DNA of 64,000 bases, from the NCBI RefSeq assembly GCF_026339875.1, contig NZ_JAPEPZ010000001.1, forward strand, positions 5,456,001 to 5,520,000, given 5' to 3'. The DNA comes from Streptomyces sp. NBC_01571. Its GTDB lineage: Bacteria > Actinomycetota > Actinomycetes > Streptomycetales > Streptomycetaceae. Numbering within the stretch: position 1 is the stretch's first letter; each line of letters starts with the position of its first letter. Of the stretch, positions 8,620 through 18,040 are shown one piece after another. The notes beneath the pieces were generated by a model. The model had not been told where the DNA came from and did no database searches. It saw only the letters and a program-made list of their open reading frames with translations. Position numbers and translations under genes: made by a program.

Positions 8620-9600
8620 ATGTACGCGATCACGATTCCTGAACCTGGTGGGCCCGAGGCGCTGGTGTGGGCCGAGGTCCCGGACCCCGTGCCCGGCGAC
8701 GGCGAAGTCCTTGTCGAGGTGGTGGCGAGCGCGGTCAACCGTGCCGACCTGATGCAGCGGCAGGGCTTCTACAACCCGCCGCCCGGAGCGTCCCCCTACC
8801 CCGGTCTCGAATGCGCGGGACGCATCGTCGAGATGGGGCCCGGTGTCTCGGGCTGGGCCGTCGGTGACGAGGTGTGCGCGCTGCTCGCGGGCGGTGGGTA
8901 CGCCGAGAAGGTCGTCGTCCCGGCCGGACAGCTGCTGCCCGTGCCCGAGGGCCTGGACCTCAAGCAGGCGGCGGCGCTGCCCGAGGTGGCCTGCACCGTC
9001 TGGTCGAACGTCTTCATGATCTCCCACCTGCGTCCGGGCGAGACCCTGCTCCTGCACGGCGGCTCCAGCGGCATCGGCACCATGGGGATCCAGCTCGCCA
9101 AGGCCGTGGGCGCGAAGGTCGCCGTCACGGCGGGCACCAAGGAGAAACTCGACTTCTGCGCCGAGCTCGGCGCGGACATCCTCATCAACTACCGCGAGCA
9201 GGACTTCGTCGAGGAGATCGAGCGGGCCACGGGCGGTACGGGTGCCGACGTCATCCTCGACAACATGGGCGCCAAGTACCTCGACCGCAACGTGCAGGCC
9301 CTCGCCGTCAACGGACGGCTCGCGATCATCGGCCTGCAGGGCGGTGCCAAGGGCGAGCTGAACATCGGCGCGCTCCTCACCAAGCGGGGCGCCGTCAGCG
9401 CGACCTCGCTGCGTGCCCGCCCGCTCGGCGAGAAGGCGGCGATCGTCGCGGCCGTACGCGAGCACGTGTGGCCGCTGATCGAGTCCGGTCACGTGCGCCC
9501 GGTGGTCGACCGTGAGCTGCCGATGAGCGAGGCCGCGGCGGCGCACCGGATCCTGGAGGAGAGCGGTCACATCGGCAAGGTGCTGCTCGTCGCTCCCTGA
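8620..9600 (+). CDS. NAD(P)H-quinone oxidoreductase (MDR superfamily, zinc-free)
   Basis: This 326-residue protein is full length for the quinone oxidoreductase branch of the medium-chain dehydrogenases. It has the GroES-like N-terminal domain with NRADLMQRQGFYNPPPGAS and GLECAGRIVEMG, then a Rossmann domain with LLHGGSSGIGTMGIQLAK for NADP binding. No catalytic or structural zinc cysteines are present, as expected for QOR. Such enzymes reduce quinones or activated alkenes using NADPH. The ATG at 8620 is 10 bp after the stop of the RCK gene, so both may share a transcript. Confidence 0.92.
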   Translation: MYAITIPEPGGPEALVWAEVPDPVPGDGEVLVEVVASAVNRADLMQRQGFYNPPPGASPYPGLECAGRIVEMGPGVSGWAVGDEVCALLAGGGYAEKVVVPAGQLLPVPEGLDLKQAAALPEVACTVWSNVFMISHLRPGETLLLHGGSSGIGTMGIQLAKAVGAKVAVTAGTKEKLDFCAELGADILINYREQDFVEEIERATGGTGADVILDNMGAKYLDRNVQALAVNGRLAIIGLQGGAKGELNIGALLTKRGAVSATSLRARPLGEKAAIVAAVREHVWPLIESGHVRPVVDRELPMSEAAAAHRILEESGHIGKVLLVAP

Positions 9601-9669
9601 CGTGTGCCCATGGCGGCCTCCGGCGTCCCCTGTGCGGGCCGGCGACGGTCGGCGTGGCGGTGGGCGGGT

Positions 9670-9700
9670 GGCGTGGCTGGGCGGCCCGCTCAGCCACGCC
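9670..9700. terminator. Convergent hairpin terminator
   Basis: A 10-bp perfect stem (GGCGTGGCTG at 9670-9679 paired with CAGCCACGCC at 9691-9700) surrounds an 11-base loop. It lies between the plus-strand quinone oxidoreductase gene and the minus-strand membrane protein gene, whose stop codon is in the hairpin. It may serve both directions. Confidence 0.65.
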
Positions 9701-10469
9701 GCAGGCGCAGGGCGAGGAAGGCCATCCCCAGGCCCAGGCCGATGAGGATCAGGCCGCCGCCCAGCGGCAGGATCCGCAGCGTCGGCCGCGCCGGCGCGGC
9801 CGGGCGGACGACGTGCTGCTCGACGGGTACGGCCGCGTTCGGCGGCGGCCCGGTGGTGACGTCGGAGCCGGGGCTCTCCTGGAGGGGGTCCCGGTCCGTG
9901 TACGTCGGCGCGGAGTCCTCGTCGTATGCGCCCTCACCCTGGTTTCTCTCCTCGCGCCCCGGCCGCGCACGGCCCTCTCCCGCCTCGCTTCCCGCGCGGG
10001 AGTCCTCCACGGCTGGGGTGGGTCCGGCGGCCTCCGGAACGGACGGGGCGTCGGCGGGGGCCGATCCGGGGGTCGATCCGGAGACCGAAGCGGCGGCCGG
10101 GACGGATGGCGGGCGGGGCGGTCGCGCGGCCGGCGAGCGCGACGCGGAGGGCCGGCGGGCCGGTGACGCGGAGGGCCGACGGCTCGGTGACGCGGACGGC
10201 CGGCGGGACGGCTCCGCGGACGGCCGCCGGGACGGTTCCGCGGAGGATGACGTGGCCGGTGAAGCAGAGGACGACCTGGCCGGTGAAGCGGGCGGCGAGG
10301 TGGCCGGTGACGCGGACGGTGGGGCGGACGACGCGGCCGCGTACGAGGCGGCCCAGAACGGGTATGCCATGGCGGTCGCCAGTATCAGCAGCAATATCGG
10401 CCCGCGGGATGAGCTGAGCCATGGAGTCACGCCGGTGACCCCCTCCCGGTAGAGGAGTCCCATGATCAT
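9690..10469 (-). CDS. Ser/Pro/Arg-rich membrane-anchored protein of unknown function
   Basis: No family is recognised. The roughly 259-residue product has an N-terminal hydrophobic helix (PILLLILATAMAYPFWAAS), a long low-complexity region with repeated EPSRRPSA/SPSRRPSA units (about residues 50-110), a Pro/Glu/Arg-rich linker and a C-terminal membrane helix (GGGLILIGLGLGMAFLAL) followed by RLRRG. The layout suggests an extracytoplasmic flexible stalk between two membrane segments. There is no LPXTG sortase motif. The ATG at 10469 was chosen because GAGG lies 9 bases upstream; an ATG at 10463 and an upstream one at 10505 are alternatives. Repeat-rich sequence may vary in length between strains. 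Confidence 0.62.
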   Translation of the reverse strand: MIMGLLYREGVTGVTPWLSSSRGPILLLILATAMAYPFWAASYAAASSAPPSASPATSPPASPARSSSASPATSSSAEPSRRPSAEPSRRPSASPSRRPSASPARRPSASRSPAARPPRPPSVPAAASVSGSTPGSAPADAPSVPEAAGPTPAVEDSRAGSEAGEGRARPGREERNQGEGAYDEDSAPTYTDRDPLQESPGSDVTTGPPPNAAVPVEQHVVRPAAPARPTLRILPLGGGLILIGLGLGMAFLALRLRRG

Positions 10470-10569
10470 TGGGGCAAGCCTCACATGACGCCCTCTTCCC
10501 GGCATCTCGACGGTGACCGGGCGAGTGGATCACTCTGTGTGGGGGGCGCCACCGTGATGAGGTGGAGTG

Positions 10570-11130
10570 GTGCGAGACAATGGCGGCATGGAGATGCCGA
10601 GGAACGAAAGGTCGCCGGAGGACCCCCAGATCCTGGTCGTGGGCCAGGACGGAATGGCTCTCGGTGGCACCGGTGACGAGGACTCCCGCGAGGTCCCGGT
10701 GACAGAGATGGTCGAACAGCCAGCCAAGGTCATGCGCATCGGGAGCATGATCAAGCAACTTCTCGAAGAGGTGCGCGCCGCGCCCCTGGACGAGGCGAGC
10801 CGGGTCCGGCTCAAGGAGATCCACGCCAGCTCCGTGAAGGAGCTGGAGGACGGCCTGGCACCCGAACTGGTCGAGGAGCTGGAGCGGCTCTCGCTGCCCT
10901 TCACCCACGACGCGACTCCCAGCGACGCCGAGCTGCGGATCGCGCAGGCGCAGCTGGTGGGCTGGCTCGAGGGTCTCTTCCACGGAATCCAGACGACCCT
11001 GTTCGCGCAGCAGATGGCGGCCAGGGCACAGCTGGAGCAGATGCGCCGCGCCCTTCCGCCGGGCGTCGGCGGCTTGGACGGCGACGAGGATCCGCGCACG
11101 GGCGGCCGCTCGGGCGGCCCTTACCTGTAG
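10570..11130 (+). CDS. bpa: Bacterial proteasome activator Bpa/PafE
   Basis: This 186-residue protein matches the actinobacterial Bpa (PafE, DUF2587) family. These ring-forming, ATP-independent activators open the 20S proteasome gate for selected or unfolded substrates. The helical core runs from about VMRIGSMIKQLLEEVRAAP to LFAQQMAARAQLEQMRRALP. The protein ends in GPYL, matching the GQYL-like C-terminus (HbYX-type) with which mycobacterial Bpa docks into the proteasome alpha ring. The GTG at 10570 was picked because GAGG lies 7 bases upstream; ATG codons at 10588 and 10594 are possible alternatives. It stands alone, away from prcBA, and is followed by a strong terminator shared with the kinase gene. 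Confidence 0.9.
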   Translation: MRDNGGMEMPRNERSPEDPQILVVGQDGMALGGTGDEDSREVPVTEMVEQPAKVMRIGSMIKQLLEEVRAAPLDEASRVRLKEIHASSVKELEDGLAPELVEELERLSLPFTHDATPSDAELRIAQAQLVGWLEGLFHGIQTTLFAQQMAARAQLEQMRRALPPGVGGLDGDEDPRTGGRSGGPYL

Positions 11131-11260
11131 GTCCCGGTTACCGGTAGGTCCCGGCGGCGTCGCGGGCGGGGAAGCGGCCCGGGTCGGCGCGGCGGCCCGC
11201 CGCGCGTATCGCGTCTCCCCCCGGGTCCGCGGCCGGTGCACCGGCCCGCTCGACGGCACG

Positions 11261-11302
11261 GACACAGCGGGCCCGGCACGAAAGTGCCGGGCCCGCTGTG
11301 TC
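11261..11302. terminator. Bidirectional terminator between bpa and a kinase gene
   Basis: A perfect 19-bp stem (11261-11279 with 11284-11302) closes a GAAA tetraloop. It sits between convergent genes ending at 11130 (+) and 11367 (-), so it can serve both. There is no T tract, as is common in Streptomyces. Confidence 0.9.
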
Positions 11303-11366
11303 TTCCGGTCGTCGGGGGCCGGTGGCAGACGTCCCCGGTCGTCGGGGACCGGCCGTCACCGACGGT

Positions 11367-13001
11367 TCAGGACGGGTCGCCGGTCGAGACCTTCAGCTCG
11401 ATCTCCGGCATGTCCTTCGGGTCGACGTCCGTTCCGGCGGTGGGGAACTGCTCCATGACCGTGCCCTCGCCGTACGTGTTCTCGTCGACGGGGGTTTCGT
11501 TCATCTGCCAGCCCGCGGCCTGGAAACAGGACTTGACCGACTTGATGTACCGGTAGGTGAAGTCGGGAACCTGGATCTTGTCCGGGTCGTCGTACGACTC
11601 CTGCGGATCCGTGCACTTCTCCGTGTCGATCGTCTTCGACGTCTCCGGACCCCGGTGGCCCGCCACCACGGACGGCGACGTGCTCGCACCGCCGCCACCG
11701 CCCTTGTCGTCACTGCCGCCGCCGTTCATCGAGAGGGCGGTGATCAGACCGCCGATCGCGACGATCGCGACGACGATCGATCCGATGACGACCCCCTTGT
11801 TGCTCCTGCGGCCCCCCGGACCGCCCGAGGCGGACGTCACGTGCTGGGGCGCGAGGTTGTACGGCGGCGGGGTCGGCACACCGTGCTGCGGGCCGTACGG
11901 CGTGGTCTGCGGGGCCGGCTGATAGCCCCCCTGCTGGGGATAGCCGTACGCCGGGGAGGCCGCGGGCGGCGGGGTCGGCGCGCCGTAGGGGCCCGGCTGG
12001 TACGGCGTCTGCACGGGACCCGGCGTCGGCATCGACTGGTCGACCGGCGGGAAGACGGCGGAGCCCACGCCCGCGCCGCTCGACGTCCTGGCACCCGGCA
12101 CGATGCTCGGCGGGGCGGCATGGAGCGACTGGGCCACGCGCAGGCACTCGTCGCGCATCGCCTCGGCGCTCGGGAAGCGCTCGTTCGGGTTCTTCTTCAG
12201 CGCACGGGCGATCAGCGCGTCCACGGCCGGCGGCAGCGAGCGGTTGACCGAGGAGGGCGCGACCGGCTCCTCCTGGACGTGCGCGTACGCGATGGCCAGC
12301 GGCGAGTCCGCCTCGAACGGCAGCCGTCCGGTGACCAGTTGGAACAGCATGATGCCGACCGAGTACAGGTCCGACCGGGCGTCCACGCCCCTGCCGAGCG
12401 CCTGCTCGGGAGAGAGGTACTGCGGGGTGCCGACGACCATGCCGGTCTGGGTCATCGAGGTGACCCCGGACTGCATGGCGCGGGCGATGCCGAAGTCCAT
12501 CACCTTGACGACGTTGCGCTTCGTCATCATCACGTTGCCCGGCTTGATGTCCCGGTGGACCAGACCCATCTCGTGGCTGATCTCCAGGGCGGCCAGCACG
12601 TCCGCGGTGATCTTCAGGGCCTTGTCGGCGGGCATGGCGCCGTACTGCCGGATGTCCGCGTCGAGGACCGAGCCGAGCGGCTTGCCCTCGATGTACTCCA
12701 TGACGATGTACGGCGTCGTCATGCCGTCGAGGTTGTCCTCGCCGGTGTCGAAGACCGAGACGATGTTCGTGTGCGTGAGCTTGGCCACCGACTGGGCCTC
12801 GCGGCGGAAACGCTCGCGGAAGGCCTGCTCACGGCCGAGCTCCGTGTGCAGTGTCTTGATCGCCACCTGGCGGTCGAGCACCGAGTCGTACGCGAGATGC
12901 ACCGAAGCCATGCCGCCCTCGCCGAGCAGATCGCGCAGCTGGTAGCGGCCGCCGGCGACCGCGCGCCCCGCGTACCGGCCCTGTGCGCCGTCCTGGCTCA
13001 T
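11367..13001 (-). CDS. PknB-type membrane Ser/Thr protein kinase with one C-terminal PASTA-like domain
   Basis: This 544-residue protein has an N-terminal Hanks-type kinase domain (residues about 20-285) with the glycine-rich loop GEGGMASV, ATP lysine K49 in VAIKTL, catalytic HRDIKPGN (149-156), DFG (169-171) and the PEQA activation-segment end. A Pro/Gly/Tyr/Gln-rich juxtamembrane linker follows (repeats like PYGAPTPPP), then one membrane helix (VVIGSIVVAIVAIGGLITAL). The extracytoplasmic C-terminus contains one PASTA-like unit, VPDFTYRYIKSVKSCFQAAGW. The ATG at 13001 removes an unrelated in-frame extension. It is divergent from a second kinase at 13390 across a gap with repeats. Ligands of PASTA kinases are usually peptidoglycan fragments, but the single unit here is divergent. 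Confidence 0.92.
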   Translation of the reverse strand: MSQDGAQGRYAGRAVAGGRYQLRDLLGEGGMASVHLAYDSVLDRQVAIKTLHTELGREQAFRERFRREAQSVAKLTHTNIVSVFDTGEDNLDGMTTPYIVMEYIEGKPLGSVLDADIRQYGAMPADKALKITADVLAALEISHEMGLVHRDIKPGNVMMTKRNVVKVMDFGIARAMQSGVTSMTQTGMVVGTPQYLSPEQALGRGVDARSDLYSVGIMLFQLVTGRLPFEADSPLAIAYAHVQEEPVAPSSVNRSLPPAVDALIARALKKNPNERFPSAEAMRDECLRVAQSLHAAPPSIVPGARTSSGAGVGSAVFPPVDQSMPTPGPVQTPYQPGPYGAPTPPPAASPAYGYPQQGGYQPAPQTTPYGPQHGVPTPPPYNLAPQHVTSASGGPGGRRSNKGVVIGSIVVAIVAIGGLITALSMNGGGSDDKGGGGGASTSPSVVAGHRGPETSKTIDTEKCTDPQESYDDPDKIQVPDFTYRYIKSVKSCFQAAGWQMNETPVDENTYGEGTVMEQFPTAGTDVDPKDMPEIELKVSTGDPS

Positions 13002-13057
13002 GTTCTGCGTCCCCCATCGGCACGGCGGCAGCGTCGGCTGGTTGCTCCCGCGGTCCG

Positions 13058-13119
13058 TGATCGATTGACTGTGATCGAATCGATCGACTGTGATCACCCG
13101 TGTTCCGGTGATCGATTGG
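13058..13119. repeat. Repeated GATCGATTGACTG-like motifs in the divergent kinase promoter region
   Basis: The gap between the two kinase genes contains TGATCGATTGACTGTGATC, then a near copy (TCGATCGACTGTGATCAC), then GTGATCGATTGGCTG. The shared core GATCGAYTGRCTG occurs three times within about 60 bp and is AT-rich for this genome. The spacing and position upstream of the minus-strand kinase suggest regulator binding, but no family is assigned. Confidence 0.6.
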
Positions 13120-13389
13120 CTGATTCCCGGCCAAGTCTGCCCGAGGGCGGTGACACGTCAAGCTCGGTGCCCGTTCCGTGACCGTACGCGAAAGAAGCGT
13201 CGCGGAAGCGTTACAGGTGCCGTGCGGGCGGTACACAGGATTTGCGCGCGGGCACCCGGGGCGGGTTGGATGGCCGGTCCATCTCGATTCCATCTCGGAC
13301 CGGCACCCCGCGCCGAGCCTGTAGCGTGGCTCGACGGAGACCGTAACAACCACCGCGCAGACCGCGGGCAGAAACGACGGCGAGGACTG

Positions 13390-14955
<1,566 letters not shown>

Positions 14956-14991
14956 GGGGATCCGACCGAAACGCCCCCCACGCGCGCGTGA

Positions 14992-15033
14992 GGCCCGGAA
15001 ACGGGCGCCACGCGCGCGTGGTGTTTCCGGGCC
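14992..15033. terminator. Terminator downstream of the plus-strand kinase gene
   Basis: An outer 11-bp perfect stem (GGCCCGGAAAC at 14992-15002 with GTTTCCGGGCC at 15023-15033) encloses a second GC-rich palindrome (CCACGCGCGCGTGG). It lies 37 bp after the kinase stop. Confidence 0.85.
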
Positions 15034-15102
15034 GCCGGAGCGGCCTGGCGGGGTGTCCTGGCCGTCTCCCGGGGTGTTCCCGGTGGTACGCCAGGCCGAC
15101 GA

Positions 15103-16356
15103 TCAGCCCGTGAACGCCTCGCACACCGCGTCGTACTCCCGTGTCCACCACACCGCCAGCGCCGAGGCCGCCGGGAACTGGGGGTCGGCACGGGTGTCGC
15201 CGCGCTCGTAGTGCCAGCGCAGCATCCAGAAGTCGTTGAGACGTTCCCACCACACGCGGTGCACGGCGGCCGCCAGTTCGGCGGCCCCCGCACCCGCCGC
15301 GCGCCGGTACGCGCGCGCGTAGGCCCGCACCTTGGCCAGGTCGAGCGCGCCGACGGGCCGCACGAAGAAGATCATCGCGGCGCGTACGGCCTCCTCGGCG
15401 CGGGGGTGGACGCCCAGCCGGTCCCAGTCGACGATCGCGGCCGGTTCGCCGTCGCGGTAGAGCAGGTTGAACGGGTGGAAGTCGCCGTGCACCCAGCCCA
15501 CCGAACCGCCCTGCGGAGGCCGCCGGTCCGCGTGCTTCTCCAGGAGGGCGCGCCGTTCCAGGAGCCGGTGCCGCGCCAGTTCGTCGAAGGCGTCGGGCGG
15601 CCGGTGGCTGCGCACCCTGGCGAGCAGGCGGTCGATGAGCGCGAAGGTGTCGGCGGGATCGGCACCCCGGGCCGGGTCGGTGCCCTCATGGGCGCGTGCC
15701 TCGGTGTTCCCGGTGCCGCCGGCGTTTCCGGTGTCCCCGGTCGGACCGGCGTCCCCCGCGCCCTCCGGCGTCACCTGGGCCCCGTCGGGCGCCTCCTGGC
15801 CCCTGTCCGGCGTCCCCTCCGGCGTCCCGGCCGCCTCGTCCGGCGTCCCCTCCGGGGCCCGATACGGCCCGGCGTCGGTGGGCGGTTTCGCGGCGGAGCG
15901 TCCCTGGGTGGCCATCACCCGCTCCATCACCCGTTCCAGACTCGCGTGGACGACCCCGAGGAGGGCCCCCAGCCGGGCGCACTGCGCCGTGGTGAGCTGA
16001 CCGCCGTGCCGGTGCCCACCGTCGATCCAGGGATGCAGCGCGTACGCGTGGCCCCCGACGACGGCGACCGTGCGCCCGTCGGTGCCGGCCAGCGGCGGGG
16101 CGACGGGAACGCCGAGATCCGCGAGACGCTGGGTCGCCCGGTGCTGGCGGGCGATCGCGGCGGGGTCGGCCGTCTCGGGGTCGAAATGGTGCTTGAGGAA
16201 ATAGCGGCCGTGTGTGGTGCGCAGCCGGTAGCCGCGGTTGAGCAGCCCCTGTTCGACGGGGTCGCAGGTCAGCGCGGACCCGGCGGCGTACTGGCGGAGG
16301 AGGGCGCCCAGAGGGGGCGCGTGAATCACAGGAATGGGTACGGATGAGCGCGGCAC
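15103..16356 (-). CDS. Aminoglycoside phosphotransferase-fold (APH family) protein
   Basis: The roughly 417-residue product has the bilobal APH/choline-kinase fold. The N-lobe includes NRGYRLRTTHGRYFLKHHF, and the catalytic loop and metal site are VHGDFHPFNLLY and AIVDWDRLG in the C-lobe. Between the lobes lies an insertion of about 90 residues rich in Gly, Thr, Glu and Pro (GDTGNAGGTGNTEARAHEGT), which is not part of the fold. Such proteins phosphorylate small molecules or, as homologues, act as unspecific kinases; the substrate is unknown and resistance should not be assumed. The start is uncertain: GTG 16356 was chosen, and an upstream GTG at 16404 would add 16 residues. Confidence 0.85.
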   Translation of the reverse strand: MPRSSVPIPVIHAPPLGALLRQYAAGSALTCDPVEQGLLNRGYRLRTTHGRYFLKHHFDPETADPAAIARQHRATQRLADLGVPVAPPLAGTDGRTVAVVGGHAYALHPWIDGGHRHGGQLTTAQCARLGALLGVVHASLERVMERVMATQGRSAAKPPTDAGPYRAPEGTPDEAAGTPEGTPDRGQEAPDGAQVTPEGAGDAGPTGDTGNAGGTGNTEARAHEGTDPARGADPADTFALIDRLLARVRSHRPPDAFDELARHRLLERRALLEKHADRRPPQGGSVGWVHGDFHPFNLLYRDGEPAAIVDWDRLGVHPRAEEAVRAAMIFFVRPVGALDLAKVRAYARAYRRAAGAGAAELAAAVHRVWWERLNDFWMLRWHYERGDTRADPQFPAASALAVWWTREYDAVCEAFTG

Positions 16357-16431
16357 GCGCCAGATGCTAGGGCACCCTACACGCCCCTGACCTGCGTTTG
16401 TCACACACAGTCATGTTTGATCACGATATGG

Positions 16432-16872
16432 TCACAGGATGTGCTGGAACTGCCGTTCCAGACCATCGTCCGTGGAGTGCACGGTGCAGAACTGGGGGGT
16501 GACGCCCAGATAGACCGGGTCGAACCGTTCGCCGTCCACGAGCCGCGGGGCGGGGCCGAAACGCTCCCGCTCCGCCGCGGTCGGCTCGACCGCCTCGCAC
16601 CGGCCCACGATCTGCACGGACCACAGGCTCTCGCCCGGCCGCGCGGAACTCAGGTTGTCGGTGCCGTACGCGATGACGCCGCCGACGCAGGCCTGGTGGC
16701 TTCCGCAGCCCCGGTGCATACGCAACAGCACGCGCCCCTCCACCACGATGTGGCGGGCCGCCGCGAGCAGGGGCAGCGCGTGCCGACTGGCGGCCACCCG
16801 ACCGTGATCGGTGCGGCCCATCAGGTCCACGGCGAGCTGTTCGTCGGTGGGCATCCTTCCAATCTTCGGCAC
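16432..16872 (-). CDS. Pyridoxamine 5'-phosphate oxidase-fold FMN/F420-binding family protein
   Basis: This 146-residue protein looks like the split-barrel pyridoxamine 5'-phosphate oxidase superfamily, with RHIVVEGRVLLRMHRG, GVIAYGTDNLS and SLWSVQIVGRCEAVEP strands that usually line a flavin or F420 site. Actinobacteria carry many such small oxidoreductases, and the substrate is unknown. A stretch of two cysteines (GCGSHQACVGG) is unusual and might bind metal. The start is uncertain: GTG at 16872 is used here, while an ATG six codons later is close behind a GGAAGG sequence. It is on the same strand as, and downstream of, the response regulator gene. Confidence 0.75.
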   Translation of the reverse strand: MPKIGRMPTDEQLAVDLMGRTDHGRVAASRHALPLLAAARHIVVEGRVLLRMHRGCGSHQACVGGVIAYGTDNLSSARPGESLWSVQIVGRCEAVEPTAAERERFGPAPRLVDGERFDPVYLGVTPQFCTVHSTDDGLERQFQHIL

Positions 16873-16970
16873 CCGGAAGGCCCGGGCAAGAGCCGCCCGT
16901 CCCGGGAGAGGGGGCCATAGGTCCCGAATGAACCCCGGGCCCCGGCCCCACCCAGGCCGGCCCGGATTCG

Positions 16971-17633
16971 TCAGCGGCGCTGCTTCTCCGCCTGGATGCG
17001 TGCCACGTACGCGGCCGCCTGGGAACGCCGCTCCATGCCCAGCTTGGACAGCAGGCTCGACACATAGTTCTTGATCGTCTTCTCGGCGAGATGCAGCCGC
17101 TCGCCTATGGCGCGGTTGGTCAGCCCCTCGCCGATCAGGTCGAGGATCCTGCGCTCCTGCTCGGTGAGGTGCGCGAGCCGGTCGTCGCCGCGGGGGCCGC
17201 CGTCGCGCAGCCGCTCCAGGACCCGGGCCGTGGCCTCCGGGTCGAGCAGGGACTTCCCGGCCGCGACATCGCGCACGGCCGCCAGCAGTTCGCCGCCGCG
17301 GATCGCCTTCAGTACATAACCCGACGCGCCCGCCATGATCGCTTCGAAAAGTGCCTCGTCATCGGCGTAGGAGGTCAGCATCAGGCATTTGATGGCCTCG
17401 TTGCCGGACCGGATCTCGCGGCAGACCTCCACACCGCTGCCGTCCGGGAGCCGTACGTCGAGCACCGCGACGTCCGGGTGTGTGGCGGGAATCCGTACCA
17501 GCGCGTCGGCTGCCGTCCCGGCCTCGCCGACCACTTCGATGCCGTCCTCCACGGAGAGCAACTCGTGGACCCCGCGCCGCACCACCTCGTGGTCATCGAC
17601 GAGAAATACGGTAATTTTTCCGTTTTCGGGCAC
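16971..17633 (-). CDS. NarL/LuxR-family response regulator (orphan)
   Basis: This 220-residue protein has a receiver domain with acidic pocket VDDHE, phospho-acceptor Asp in VAVLDVRLPDG, the conserved Thr in LMLTSYAD and Lys in YVLKA. A C-terminal LuxR-type helix-turn-helix follows (LTEQERRILDLIGEGLTNR, then KTIKNYVSSLL). The pattern is close to the DevR/DosR type. No sensor kinase gene is adjacent, so it is an orphan regulator in this window. A GTG at 17633 places the receiver domain near the N-terminus. It is divergent from the second dehydrogenase operon across about 400 bp containing a repeated operator-like motif. Confidence 0.9.
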   Translation of the reverse strand: MPENGKITVFLVDDHEVVRRGVHELLSVEDGIEVVGEAGTAADALVRIPATHPDVAVLDVRLPDGSGVEVCREIRSGNEAIKCLMLTSYADDEALFEAIMAGASGYVLKAIRGGELLAAVRDVAAGKSLLDPEATARVLERLRDGGPRGDDRLAHLTEQERRILDLIGEGLTNRAIGERLHLAEKTIKNYVSSLLSKLGMERRSQAAAYVARIQAEKQRR

Positions 17634-17779
17634 AAAGTAAGTGTCACACACCACCCCCGGCCCCGCGGAGGTCCACTCTTCCCGTGCCCGGGGTGGCCGG
17701 GATAACGTGCCGGTGTTCCGGCCCCCTGCAAGGCTGCGACCAGTGCTGTGACCAGCAACTGTTCCCGACCCGCGCGAAC

Positions 17780-17818
17780 TACTTGGAAATCCGACTAAAA
17801 AGTACTTGGAAATCCAAG
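17780..17818. promoter_or_regulatory. Duplicated TACTTGGAAATCC motif upstream of the second dehydrogenase operon
   Basis: The 13-bp sequence TACTTGGAAATCC occurs at 17780-17792 and again at 17803-17815, 23 bp apart, roughly two helical turns. The second copy completes the palindrome CTTGGAAATCCAAG (17805-17818). The segment is strikingly AT-rich for this genome. It probably binds a dimeric regulator controlling the E1 alpha operon, the divergent response regulator gene, or both; which regulator is not known. Confidence 0.75.
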
Positions 17819-18040
17819 CAAAAAGGCAGGTCAGGAGGGGTTTCACAGAAATGTGGAGCACTGGGTAACGTGACCGTTGCAGGGCGCTCGCCGGGGCACC
17901 TGTCACGCCTGTTCCGGCCGAGTGGCACCCACCCCGTGCACGGGTACTGGAACGGCGAGCCGCTCCCTCGAGCTCTCAATGAGCGAGGGGGAACCCAGCC
18001 ACCCGGCAACCCCGGGGGCCGGACCGACGGAGGAGCACAC
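17819..18040 (+). other. Leader region of the second dehydrogenase operon with a hairpin
   Basis: About 220 bp separate the operator-like repeat from the GTG start. They contain a strong hairpin at 17963-17991 (GCTC/GAGC around a TCAAT loop, extended by CTCCCTCG with CGAGGGGG around a two-base bulge), then a GC-rich CCCGG/CCGGG stretch and the GGAGGAG ribosome-binding site at about 18029-18035. The frame upstream of the GTG is open but codes for no recognisable sequence. The leader may be an untranslated attenuator, but I do not recognise a known riboswitch. Confidence 0.5.

Noticed and set aside
15103..16356. Antibiotic resistance phosphotransferase
   Set aside because: The APH fold is clear, but the family has many non-resistance members and no resistance context is present.
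17943..18040. GGCAAC- and GAACCC-containing leader resembling a riboswitch
   Set aside because: The words recall SAM or c-di-AMP riboswitch fragments, but the required helices and conserved core are not there; I only keep a plain hairpin.
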